DNA from: Catellatospora bangladeshensis
Lineage (GTDB): Bacteria; Actinomycetota; Actinomycetes; Mycobacteriales; Micromonosporaceae
NCBI RefSeq assembly: GCF_016862575.1
Contig: NZ_BONF01000010.1
Coordinates: forward strand, 186,001 to 250,000
Length of the DNA: 64,000 bases
Direction of reading: 5' to 3'
Shown here: positions 1-7,175 of the stretch, piece after piece
Position numbering within the stretch: position 1 is the first letter of the stretch
How the letters are laid out: each line of letters begins with the position of its first letter
The notes under the pieces: generated by a model
Seen by the model: the letters and a program-made list of their open reading frames with translations, nothing else
Told to the model about the DNA's origin: nothing
The model's database searches: none
Made by a program: the position numbers and the translations under genes

Positions 1-23
1 GGGTCGATCACGGGGGTGACGCG

Positions 24-314
24 GTGGAGCTGGACCCCGACGACGAGCGCAGACTCGCCGAGCTGGAGGCGCGCACCAGCGCCGAGGACCCCTGGTTCGC
101 GCTCGGGCTGCGCGCCGGCGAACCATGCCCGCCCGCCGAGTACCGCCGCCACCGCAAGCACCGGCTGCGGCTGCTGCTCGCCCTCGCCACCAGCGCGCTG
201 GCCATCACGGCGTTCCTGGCCGGTTCACCCTGCGGCGGCATGATCGCCGCCCTCGGCGCGGTGCTGGCGCTGGTCACCATCCGCGACGGCTTCTTCAGCC
301 CGCCGTCCGCCTGA
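24..314 (+). CDS. DUF3040-like small membrane protein
   Basis: A 96-residue protein with an acidic amphipathic start (ELDPDDERRLAELEA), an ExDPxFA-type stretch, a basic patch around residues 41-48 and two hydrophobic segments at about residues 49-65 and 70-85. This order matches the small actinobacterial DUF3040 membrane proteins, whose function is not established. The start is GTG at position 24. The window begins only 23 bases upstream, so the promoter and ribosome binding site cannot be judged. The stop is followed by about 230 bases without a gene. The family assignment rests on layout rather than on a diagnostic motif. Confidence 0.75.
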   Translation: MELDPDDERRLAELEARTSAEDPWFALGLRAGEPCPPAEYRRHRKHRLRLLLALATSALAITAFLAGSPCGGMIAALGAVLALVTIRDGFFSPPSA

Positions 315-542
315 CCCCCCGGACGCGGATCAGCGAGCGCATCGCTGCGCTCGCTGCACCATCTCCGGCAGGCGCCTGCGCGCCAGGCGGGGTCTGTCGC
401 TTGTGCACCGTCTTCGGGTCGCGCTCGGGGCGCTTTCCACGGGTGCCGCCTCCAGGACCAGGCATGTCCGCTGTGGTGCCATCTCCGGCCTCCCTCGTCT
501 GCAGACCTGGGACGTTCCCCGCAGACCCTGGCGGCAAACGGA

Positions 543-1106
543 TCAGCGCAGCTCAGCAGGCTCGAACCCGGCCGGCAGCGGGGCGGGCGCCGGCTTCGAG
601 CCGCCCTCGGCGTGCCGGTGCGCGATCGCGTACCCCAAATGCAGGAAGTCGGCCCCGGCCACCGCCGTCAGCGCGGTCGCCACCAACCGGGTGAACCGGG
701 GCGCCAGCACCAGCCCGCCGGTGAGCCCGGTCGCCATCCACATCGACAGGCAGAACGGGCAGCTGACCAGCTCGCCGAAAGCGTGCCGGGCAGGGCCCGC
801 CTCGTCGCGCACCTCCTCCTGCACCTCCCCCGCGCCGATCGGCTTCTCATAGCGGGTGAACGGGGCGCGCAGCGGGCTGGTGACCGCGTCCTTGGACAGC
901 AACCGGCTGGCCTTGTACGTGGCCGCGGTGATCAGGAGCACATCGCCCACGCCCGGCCGGGGTAGCGGGCGGCGGCTGAACCGCGCCGCCGCGACCAGCG
1001 CGCCCACCGCGACGCCGTACCCGGCGAGCAGGCCCAGGTACCCCTTCAGCGGGCGCCGCGCGCCCTGTGCGTACTCCTCGTGCAGTGCCTCTAAGCGATC
1101 GGCCAT
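543..1106 (-). CDS. DUF1360 family membrane protein
   Basis: A protein of 187 residues. I chose the ATG at 1106 (MADRLEALHEEYAQ); the frame is open far upstream, but that part lies antisense to the ROK gene. A hydrophobic segment follows at about residues 24-40, then TYKASRLLSKDAVTSPLRAPF and a C-terminal part with SCPFCLSMW and two hydrophobic segments. The LSKDxVTxPLRAPFT and CxxCLxxW signatures are typical of DUF1360 proteins, integral membrane proteins of unknown role that are often linked to sporulation or the cell surface. It is divergent from the ROK gene, with about 120 bases between the starts. Confidence 0.8.
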   Translation of the reverse strand: MADRLEALHEEYAQGARRPLKGYLGLLAGYGVAVGALVAAARFSRRPLPRPGVGDVLLITAATYKASRLLSKDAVTSPLRAPFTRYEKPIGAGEVQEEVRDEAGPARHAFGELVSCPFCLSMWMATGLTGGLVLAPRFTRLVATALTAVAGADFLHLGYAIAHRHAEGGSKPAPAPLPAGFEPAELR

Positions 1107-1226
1107 TCTCCGCAGGTTCCCCACCGCGCCCCGGCCAAACCGCCCCAAGCCGACTTCCACCGGCCGCGGCCGGTCACGTATGGTTGATCCTTCCACCACC
1201 TGCACCCGCCTGCCGCCGAGGTCTCG

Positions 1227-2453
1227 ATGCTGAGAAGCCCGACGCTGCCCGGGGCCGAGCCCGCCACCGAGGACGCCCCCCGGCAGAATCTCGGCGCGCT
1301 CCTGCAACAGGTGCACCTGCACGGCCCGCTGTCGCGCGCCGCGCTCGCCGAGCGGATGAACCTCAACCGCAGCACGATCATGGCGCTCACCACGAAACTC
1401 AGCGCCGCCGGGCTGGTCCGCGAGCAGCAGCCCACCGGCGCGGGCCGCTCCGGCCGGCCGTCCCTGGTCGTCACCCCCGCCGCCGCACGCGTCTACGTGC
1501 TGGCCTTCGACGTCGCCGTGGACCGGCTGGTCGCCGCGCGGGTCAGCCTGGGCGGCCGGATCGAGGAGCGCCGCGTGGCCGTACGCTCCCGCTCCGGCCC
1601 GGACCTGGCGGCCGTCGTGGACGTGCTCGCCCGGTTCGGCCGCGAGCTGCACGACGCCGCCCCGCCCGGCGCGATCTGCGTGGGCGTCGGCGCGTCGTAC
1701 TGCGGCATGATCCGCCCCGGGGACGGCATGGTCCGCTACGGGCCCTACCTGGGCTGGGTCGACCAGGCCTTCGGCACCGAACTCGGCGAGCGGCTCGGCC
1801 TCGGGCTGCCCGTCGCCGTCGGCAACGAAGCCCACCTCGGCGCACTGGCCGAACACCGGCGCGGCGCGGGCGTGGACGTCGACAACCTGATCTACCTGCA
1901 CGGCGACGTCGGCGTGGGCGGCGGCATCATCGTCGGCGGCGAGGTCCTCGACGGCGAGGCCGGCTACGGCTGCGAGCTGGGACACATGCTGGTCAACCCG
2001 CACGGCGGCCGCGCCTGCTCGTGCGGGGCGCGCGGCTGCCTGGAGGCCGAGGTGGGCGAGCGCGCGCTGCTCGACGAGGCCGGGCGGCCCGCCGGCCTGA
2101 TCGGGCGCGACGCGGTGCGCGAGGTGGTCCAGGCCGCCGGGCGCGGCGAGCCCGCCGCGCGGCACGCGGTGGCCGTCGTCGGCGACTGGCTCGGCATCGG
2201 CGTGGCCAACCTGATCAACCTGTTCAACCCCGGCGTGCTCGTCTTCGGAGGCATGATGCGCGACGTGTACCTGGGCGCGCAGGCGCAGGTCCGCGACCGG
2301 ATCGCCGCCCACGTGCTGCCCGTCTCCCGGGAGCGGGTCCGGCTGGCGGTCGCCGCGCTCGGCGACGACACCACCCTGCTCGGTGCCGCCGAACTCGCCT
2401 TCACCGACCTCCTCACCAACCCCCTCACGGTGATGGCCCGCACCGTCACCTGA
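1227..2453 (+). CDS. ROK family transcriptional regulator (NagC/XylR type)
   Basis: A protein of 408 residues. Residues 20-75 form a winged helix-turn-helix (LSRAALAERMNLNRSTIMAL). The rest is a ROK sugar-kinase fold: a nucleotide-binding loop near GVGASYCGMI, an acidic GNEAHLGALAEH segment, DVGVGGGIIVGG, the ExGHM motif and the zinc-binding CSCGARGCLEAE motif. Proteins of this layout are sugar-responsive repressors, some of which keep kinase activity. The DNA-binding N-terminus points to regulation. The inducer cannot be deduced because no sugar operon is adjacent. The start is ATG at 1227. Confidence 0.88.
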   Translation: MLRSPTLPGAEPATEDAPRQNLGALLQQVHLHGPLSRAALAERMNLNRSTIMALTTKLSAAGLVREQQPTGAGRSGRPSLVVTPAAARVYVLAFDVAVDRLVAARVSLGGRIEERRVAVRSRSGPDLAAVVDVLARFGRELHDAAPPGAICVGVGASYCGMIRPGDGMVRYGPYLGWVDQAFGTELGERLGLGLPVAVGNEAHLGALAEHRRGAGVDVDNLIYLHGDVGVGGGIIVGGEVLDGEAGYGCELGHMLVNPHGGRACSCGARGCLEAEVGERALLDEAGRPAGLIGRDAVREVVQAAGRGEPAARHAVAVVGDWLGIGVANLINLFNPGVLVFGGMMRDVYLGAQAQVRDRIAAHVLPVSRERVRLAVAALGDDTTLLGAAELAFTDLLTNPLTVMARTVT

Positions 2454-2460
2454 CGGCCGC

Positions 2461-2562
2461 TGCACCTTCCCCGAAACTGCAGCCCGAAGCCCGGCCGGCG
2501 GTGCAGTTTCCCCGAAACTGCGGTTCGGATGCCCGGCCGGCGTGCAGTTTCCCCGAAACTGC
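2461..2562 (+). repeat. Three tandem units carrying a GTTTCCCCGAAAC palindrome
   Basis: Three copies of TGCAGTTTCCCCGAAACTGC, the first degenerate, start at 2461, 2502 and 2543, an exact 41-base period. Each core is an inverted repeat (GCAGTTTC/GAAACTGC, 3-base loop). The intervening 21 bases share CCCGGCCGGCG, so the whole unit is repeated. The block lies between the convergent ROK and GH128-like genes, which suits a bidirectional terminator or a palindromic intergenic repeat. A related two-copy site lies at 15823-15882. Confidence 0.8.
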
Positions 2563-2570
2563 GACGCCGG

Positions 2571-3611
2571 TCAGCCCGCGGCGCGGTACGCCCGGCCGGC
2601 GGCGGTGGGCGTGGTGCCGCGGTAGAGGGCGGTGCCCTGGTGGCCTTCCGTGGGCCAGGGCAGGGCGAACCAGGCGTAGCGCTCCACGTAGGACAGGCTC
2701 TCCATCATCTTCGTGGAGCCGGTGACGAAGGCGGCCTGCTGCGCGTCGCTCGGATACACCGCGCCGCCGCTGCCCCACTTGATCAGGGCGTACTCGGTGA
2801 CCCAGATCGGCAGCCGGTAACGCTGGTAGACGGCCTGGAGGTAGTTCTTCAGGTGCCCGACGGCGGCGGTGGAGAAGTCCGAGCCGTACCAGTGCAGCGT
2901 GATGAAGTCGACCCGGTAGCCGCGGGACTTCGCGCCGCTGAGGAAACGGTCGAGCCAGCCCCCGGCCCGGTCCGCGCCGACGGCCACGGCCGGGCTGCCC
3001 AGCCGCATACCGGTGGCCTGCAGCCGGGGCCACAGCTCCAGCGCCCGCTCCACACTCATGTTCGCCTGGCTGCCGAAGTCGGGCTCGTTGAAGCCGAGCA
3101 GGACGTTGCCGTTCCGCTTCGCACGGGCCAGCTCGGCGTCGGTCACCGACTTCTCGCCCCAGATCATCGGCACGAACGCCGCGCTGGTGCCCGCGCCGCT
3201 GGTCGGGCCCGCCGACCAGTTGTAGTACCAGCTCGCGCGGACGTCCTTGAGCGCGGTCGCCAGGCCGCTCGCGGGCCAGACGGTCGCGCCCTTCTTCGAC
3301 GACGACTTCGCGGGGGCACCGGCGGGTGCCTTGGTGGCGCTCGGCTTCGCCGAGGGTGCGGCGCTCGCGGACGGGCTCGCGGCGGCCGTCGCGGATGCCG
3401 CGGCCTGTGGCGTCCCCGGCACGGCTCCGCTCTCGGTGACCGCGACCGGCTCCCCGGCGGCGGCCGGGGTGGGCGCGTCGTCCAGCAGCCGGACGGCGGC
3501 GTAGGAGCCTCCGATCAGGACCGCGACCGCCAGCGGGATCACCAGCCACCACAGCCTGCGCCGGTCGCGCCTGACGTGCCTGCCGGGATGCCGCTGCGAG
3601 GTCTCGTCCAC
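2571..3611 (-). CDS. Membrane-anchored glycosyl hydrolase (GH128-like catalytic core)
   Basis: A protein of 346 residues. A basic N-terminus and one membrane segment (about residues 20-42) lead into a Pro/Ala/Ser-rich linker to about residue 115, then a (beta/alpha)8-type catalytic domain. The motif LLGFNEPDF (Glu176) and IWVTEYAL (Glu273) fit the acid/base and nucleophile of the Glyco_hydro_cc/GH128 family, which contains endo-beta-1,3-glucanases. The linker and anchor suggest action outside the cell on beta-glucan. The start is GTG at 3611 without a clear ribosome binding site. Substrate is inferred from family only. Confidence 0.8.
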   Translation of the reverse strand: MDETSQRHPGRHVRRDRRRLWWLVIPLAVAVLIGGSYAAVRLLDDAPTPAAAGEPVAVTESGAVPGTPQAAASATAAASPSASAAPSAKPSATKAPAGAPAKSSSKKGATVWPASGLATALKDVRASWYYNWSAGPTSGAGTSAAFVPMIWGEKSVTDAELARAKRNGNVLLGFNEPDFGSQANMSVERALELWPRLQATGMRLGSPAVAVGADRAGGWLDRFLSGAKSRGYRVDFITLHWYGSDFSTAAVGHLKNYLQAVYQRYRLPIWVTEYALIKWGSGGAVYPSDAQQAAFVTGSTKMMESLSYVERYAWFALPWPTEGHQGTALYRGTTPTAAGRAYRAAG

Positions 3612-3713
3612 GAGCGCACACCCTAGCGGCCTGCCGTGAACGCGCTCTCTCCGTCCCGGATGTCGGTGGGCGCACCTTCTCTACGTCGTCCTAGGTAGCT
3701 GGGTTGGGAGGTT

Positions 3714-3774
3714 GATCGCGGTCTCGTGTCGAAACCTGTGGTCTGACCACACTTTCTGACACGAGACCGCGATC
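3714..3774. terminator. Long hairpin with 17-base perfect arms
   Basis: The arms GATCGCGGTCTCGTGTC (3714-3730) and its exact reverse complement (3758-3774) flank a 27-base loop, which itself contains TGTGGT-CTG-ACCACA. It lies just after the stop of the FAD monooxygenase (minus strand) and before the upstream region of the GH128-like gene. It probably ends the monooxygenase transcript. There is no T-run, so the mechanism is uncertain. Confidence 0.6.
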
Positions 3775-3793
3775 GACACCGCAGCCCGCGGGA

Positions 3794-5005
3794 TCACGCC
3801 GTGACGGGGGTGTCCCAGTCGATGCGGTAGTCGAACTGCCAGGCCATCTTCTCCGGCTTGGCCAGCAGCTTCATCGCCGTGGGCAGGATCAGGTCGCGCA
3901 GCACGCGCGCCACCGGACCGGCGGCCTTGTCGCTGTTGGTACGCGCCGCCGCCGCGATGATGCGCTCCACCCGCTCCCGGCGCAGCCGCTCGTACGCCGG
4001 GAACGCCTGCTCGGCGGGCAGGTCGCGCAGGCAGCGGGCGAGCTGCACGGCGCTCTCGGCGGCGAGCGACGCGCCCTGCCCCGACGACGGGGACGTGGCG
4101 TGCGCGGCGTCGCCGACCAGCACCATCCGGCCCCGGTGCCAGGTCGGCACGCGCGGGATGTCCTCCATGCCGCCGATCGACACGAACTCGGCCGGATCCG
4201 ACTTGCGCAGGATGTCCAGCACCGGCATGCGGTCGTCCGCGAACGCCGCCCGCAGCACCCGCAGCCACTCCTCGGGGCTGGTCCGGTTCGCCTCCGACCA
4301 GGACATCGGCGTCGGGTGCGGCAGGTTGGCGAACCAGCCGCAGCGCCCGTCGGGGAAGACCTGGTAGCCGAAGAACGCCCGCTTGCCGAACATCATGTAC
4401 ATCGCGTCGCCGGTGGAGGCCAGGCCGGTGTGGTCGGACCAGCCGCCGAAGCCGAGCAGGCCGGTGTAGCGCGGCTGCGGCGCGGCCGGGTCGATGATCG
4501 CGCGCACCGTCGACCGGATGCCGTCCGCGCCGATCAGCACGTCGGCCTCGGCGGCCGTGCCGTCGGCGAAGTGCGCGCGTACACCCGTCGGGGCGTGCTG
4601 CGGGCCGAGGTGCTCGGCCGACACCAGGCGCTTGCCGTGCGCCACCTCGATGCCGCGCCCGGCCGCCTCGGCGTAGAGCGCCCGGTAGAGGTCCGGCCGC
4701 ATCACGAAGCGCTGCGGCTCCATGCCGCTCGGGCCGCCGAACGCGGCCAGCCGCTTGCCGGTCCAGCTGTGGATCACGATGCTGTCCATCGGCAGCCCCA
4801 CGGCGCGCACCGCGTCGTCGGCACCGATCACCGACAGCGCCCGCAGCCCGTTGGGCGCGATGCTGAGGCCGCCGCCGACACCGTCGGCGGTGCTGTCGTA
4901 CGCCTCGTACACCCGCGCCTCGATGCCCGCCTGCCGCAGGGCCATCGCGGCGACCGGGCCGGCGATGCCGCCGCCCACGACCAGGGCGGTCCTGACCTTC
5001 GTCAT
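3794..5005 (-). CDS. FAD-dependent monooxygenase (PHBH-fold)
   Basis: A protein of 403 residues. The ATG at 5005 is preceded by GGGAGAG and begins with the Rossmann motif GGGIAG (residues 11-16) of a dinucleotide-binding fold. A DG-type segment (ADVLIGADGIRSTVR) and the FAD-ribityl motif LVGDAAHATSPSSGQG (about residue 297) follow in the order expected for class A flavoprotein hydroxylases of the p-hydroxybenzoate hydroxylase type. The reaction is expected to be NAD(P)H- and O2-dependent hydroxylation; the substrate is unknown. The PadR gene lies 193 bases upstream on the same strand, so it is a likely regulator. Confidence 0.85.
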   Translation of the reverse strand: MTKVRTALVVGGGIAGPVAAMALRQAGIEARVYEAYDSTADGVGGGLSIAPNGLRALSVIGADDAVRAVGLPMDSIVIHSWTGKRLAAFGGPSGMEPQRFVMRPDLYRALYAEAAGRGIEVAHGKRLVSAEHLGPQHAPTGVRAHFADGTAAEADVLIGADGIRSTVRAIIDPAAPQPRYTGLLGFGGWSDHTGLASTGDAMYMMFGKRAFFGYQVFPDGRCGWFANLPHPTPMSWSEANRTSPEEWLRVLRAAFADDRMPVLDILRKSDPAEFVSIGGMEDIPRVPTWHRGRMVLVGDAAHATSPSSGQGASLAAESAVQLARCLRDLPAEQAFPAYERLRRERVERIIAAAARTNSDKAAGPVARVLRDLILPTAMKLLAKPEKMAWQFDYRIDWDTPVTA

Positions 5006-5149
5006 TGTTCTCTCCCAGGGATGAGCGCACCGGTCGCGTGACCGGTGCGGGTACGGACTCGCGTCCGGACCGCCCAGGGGAAACCCGGCTATCCTTGCGG
5101 TTGCCACCTCTCGTGGCCGGGTCCCTGGTGGTTCGGTGCGAGGGTCGAA

Positions 5150-5187
5150 GGTCTCCGGCGCGGTGTTGGTGCACCGCGCCGGAGACC
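5150..5187. terminator. Strong hairpin after the PadR gene
   Basis: Perfect 16-base arms (GGTCTCCGGCGCGGTG at 5150-5165 and its complement at 5172-5187) with a 6-base loop, 12 bases beyond the PadR stop on the minus strand. It separates PadR from the monooxygenase and argues that the monooxygenase has its own promoter in the roughly 145 bases before its start. Confidence 0.75.
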
Positions 5188-5198
5188 GGTCTCGGGGG

Positions 5199-5846
5199 TC
5201 ACTCCAGCGGGACCCCCCGCTCCATCAGCTCCGCCAGCTCGGGCGGGATGTATCCGGTGTCGTGGAAGACCTGCCAGTCGGCCAGCCCGGGGAAGGTGCC
5301 CCCGGTCAGCTCGGCGAGCAGCCCGCGCACGAACCCCACCTCCGCCTCGGCGACGGCCAGCTCGTACTCGTCCTCGACCAGGAACAGCCGGGGCACCTCA
5401 CGGGACGCCTCGGCCAGCCGGCCGCGCCGGTCGGCCAGCTCCCGCTCCAGCACGGACAGCCGCTGGGCGAGCAGCTCGGCGGCCTCGCCCGGCGACAGCA
5501 CCGCCATCACCGACAGCCCGGCGACGAACCGGGACTGCTCCGGCTCGGGCGTGGAGATCAGCTCGCGCACCCAGTCCACCAGCTCGGCACGGCCGGGCCC
5601 GGTGATCGCGTAGACGGTCCGCTCGGGGCGGCCGCCCTGGCGAACCGTGTCGGTGGCCTCGATCAGGCCGTGCTTCTCCAGGTTCTGCACGACCGTGTAG
5701 AGCGAGCCCCACTTGATCTTCATATTGCGGTCCTTGCCGTATTCGCGCAGGACCGAGGCCATCTGGTACGGGTGCATCGGCTGCTGGGCGAGCGCGGACA
5801 GCACGGCCAGCGCCATCAGGTTGTTCACGGCGCGCCGCTTCGCCAT
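5199..5846 (-). CDS. PadR family transcriptional regulator
   Basis: A protein of 215 residues. Residues 1-90 are a PadR winged helix-turn-helix (ALAQQPMHPYQMASVL, SLYTVVQNLEKHGLIEA, GGRPERTVYAIT). The rest is a long helical C-terminal dimerisation region, as in the larger PadR subfamily. I chose the ATG at 5846 because GGAGGG sits 7 bases upstream; an in-frame ATG at 5864 lies inside that leader. PadR proteins usually repress a neighbouring transporter or enzyme gene. The FAD monooxygenase downstream is the obvious candidate target, by position only. Confidence 0.9.
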   Translation of the reverse strand: MAKRRAVNNLMALAVLSALAQQPMHPYQMASVLREYGKDRNMKIKWGSLYTVVQNLEKHGLIEATDTVRQGGRPERTVYAITGPGRAELVDWVRELISTPEPEQSRFVAGLSVMAVLSPGEAAELLAQRLSVLERELADRRGRLAEASREVPRLFLVEDEYELAVAEAEVGFVRGLLAELTGGTFPGLADWQVFHDTGYIPPELAELMERGVPLE

Positions 5847-5865
5847 CGCCCGTCCCTCCGTCATT

Positions 5866-5881
5866 TAGTCAGACTTGACTA
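5866..5881. promoter_or_regulatory. Candidate PadR operator
   Basis: TAGTCA-GACT-TGACTA is a perfect 6-4-6 inverted repeat ending 20 bases upstream of the PadR start. Its position fits autorepression, which is common for this family. Confidence 0.5.
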
Positions 5882-5974
5882 CTCGTCACCGAGTATACGC
5901 ATCCGAGGCCCGGCGCCGCCAGCGCGCCGTGCTCGCGTACCCTCGGCCGGATGTTTCCGGCAGGGAGGTAGACG

Positions 5975-6340
5975 TTGCTGGACGACGAGACACGGCGGTT
6001 CCTGCAGGCGGCGCTCACGCTGGCCCCGGCTGCCCTGGCCCGGGCGTTCGACCGGGCCGTCGAGCTGCGCGGCCAGGGCGGGCGCGAGGCGAGCCGCGCG
6101 GTCAAGCCGTCCGCGGCGCAGAACTCGCACATCGAGCACACGGTGCGCACCGGCCTGCGCGCCCGCCTGGCCGAACTCGACGAGCACAGCCCGGAGCTGC
6201 TCTCCGACGCGAAGAGCGTCACCGCCATCGCGGCTCGTGCCGTGCTCAAGCGCGCCAACCTGACCGGCGAGCAGTATCGGATCCTGACCGAGCCGTTCAC
6301 CGCCGAAGGCGTGCCGGTGCCCGAGCACCCGGCCGCCTGA
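5975..6340 (+). CDS. Conserved-looking hypothetical protein
   Basis: A soluble helical protein of 121 residues. The start is TTG at 5975 with GGGAGG about 8 bases upstream. It has no membrane segment, signal or catalytic motif that I recognise. The sequence is rich in Ala, Arg and Glu, with a run of predicted helices (FLQAALTLAPAALARAFDRAVELRG) and a conserved-looking C-terminus (LTGEQYRILTEPF). It stands alone between the PadR gene and a convergent phosphotransferase. Codon use matches the chromosome around it. No function is proposed. Confidence 0.7.
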   Translation: MLDDETRRFLQAALTLAPAALARAFDRAVELRGQGGREASRAVKPSAAQNSHIEHTVRTGLRARLAELDEHSPELLSDAKSVTAIAARAVLKRANLTGEQYRILTEPFTAEGVPVPEHPAA

Positions 6341-6351
6341 CCGCGACCCGG

Positions 6352-7101
6352 TCAGGCGGCCAGTGCGGCGTCCCACAAGGCCCGATGCTCGTCGAGATAG
6401 GCGGCGGTGTCGCGCCAGTACGGCCCGTCCTCGGTGAAGATGCGGGCCCAGGGTTGGCGGTTCTCCCTGGCCCCGGTCTCCAGCAGGTCGTACATCGCGC
6501 GGGCGCGGCGGGCGAGGGCGGCTGCCAGGGCGGGGCCGTGCGCGTGGTCGAGACCGTAGCCGTCGGTGAAGGCGCGCAGGCGGGCGGCCGCGTCGGCCGG
6601 GTCACGCTCGGGCCGCATCCCGGCCATGCTCTGCGCCGCGTACGCCAGGTCCCAGGTGCGGGAGGCGGGCGACGCCCCGTCCCAGTCGATCAGCACCCAG
6701 CCGCGCGCGGTCCGGAGCAGGTTCCACGGCGCGACGTCGTTGTGGCAGATCAGGTCCGCGCCCTCGGGCGGGATCGGGTTCTCCCACCGGGCCCCGGGCG
6801 GCGGGACGAACGACGCCGCCGCGTCGTGCAGGTCACGCAGCAGCCGGCCGATCTCCGCCAGCTCGGGGCGGGTGAACGTGCCCGTGTGGTCGCACGGCTC
6901 GCCGGGCACGTACTCCAGCACCTGGCGGCCCTGCTCGTCACGCCCCAGGGGACGCGGCGCACCCGTGAACCCCACCTCGTGCAGGTGCGCCAGCAGCGCG
7001 TCCACGCTCGCGGTCCACGGCCCGGCGGGGCGGCGCACCGTGTCTCCCACCCGGACCACGCCGGTCGTCACGTTGCCCGGCAGGATCTGGTCGTCGTACA
7101 T
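6352..7101 (-). CDS. Aminoglycoside phosphotransferase-like kinase
   Basis: A protein of 249 residues with the APH/choline-kinase fold. The catalytic loop is HNDVAPWNLL (Asp after HN) and the metal-binding motif is LIDWDGASP. The upstream half carries the nucleotide-binding beta sheet with the hinge segment VLEYVPGEPCD. Such proteins phosphorylate hydroxyl groups of small molecules. This group is diverse and most chromosomal actinobacterial members are not proven resistance enzymes. The start is ATG at 7101. It is convergent with the 121-residue gene, whose stop is 12 bases away. Confidence 0.85.
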   Translation of the reverse strand: MYDDQILPGNVTTGVVRVGDTVRRPAGPWTASVDALLAHLHEVGFTGAPRPLGRDEQGRQVLEYVPGEPCDHTGTFTRPELAEIGRLLRDLHDAAASFVPPPGARWENPIPPEGADLICHNDVAPWNLLRTARGWVLIDWDGASPASRTWDLAYAAQSMAGMRPERDPADAAARLRAFTDGYGLDHAHGPALAAALARRARAMYDLLETGARENRQPWARIFTEDGPYWRDTAAYLDEHRALWDAALAA

Positions 7102-7175
7102 CCCCGCAGGCTAGCGCAAACCGGCCATGACCTCGTCGATTGGTCCATCTTGGACGAGATCAGTATTGTTTCGCC

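Noticed and set aside
2461-2562. Possible small CRISPR array
   Set aside because: The spacers are not unique: they share CCCGGCCGGCG, and there are only three units and no cas genes nearby.
1067-2725. Long plus-strand frame overlapping the ROK gene
   Set aside because: Arg/Pro/Ala-rich low-complexity translation without a domain. The ROK frame explains the region.
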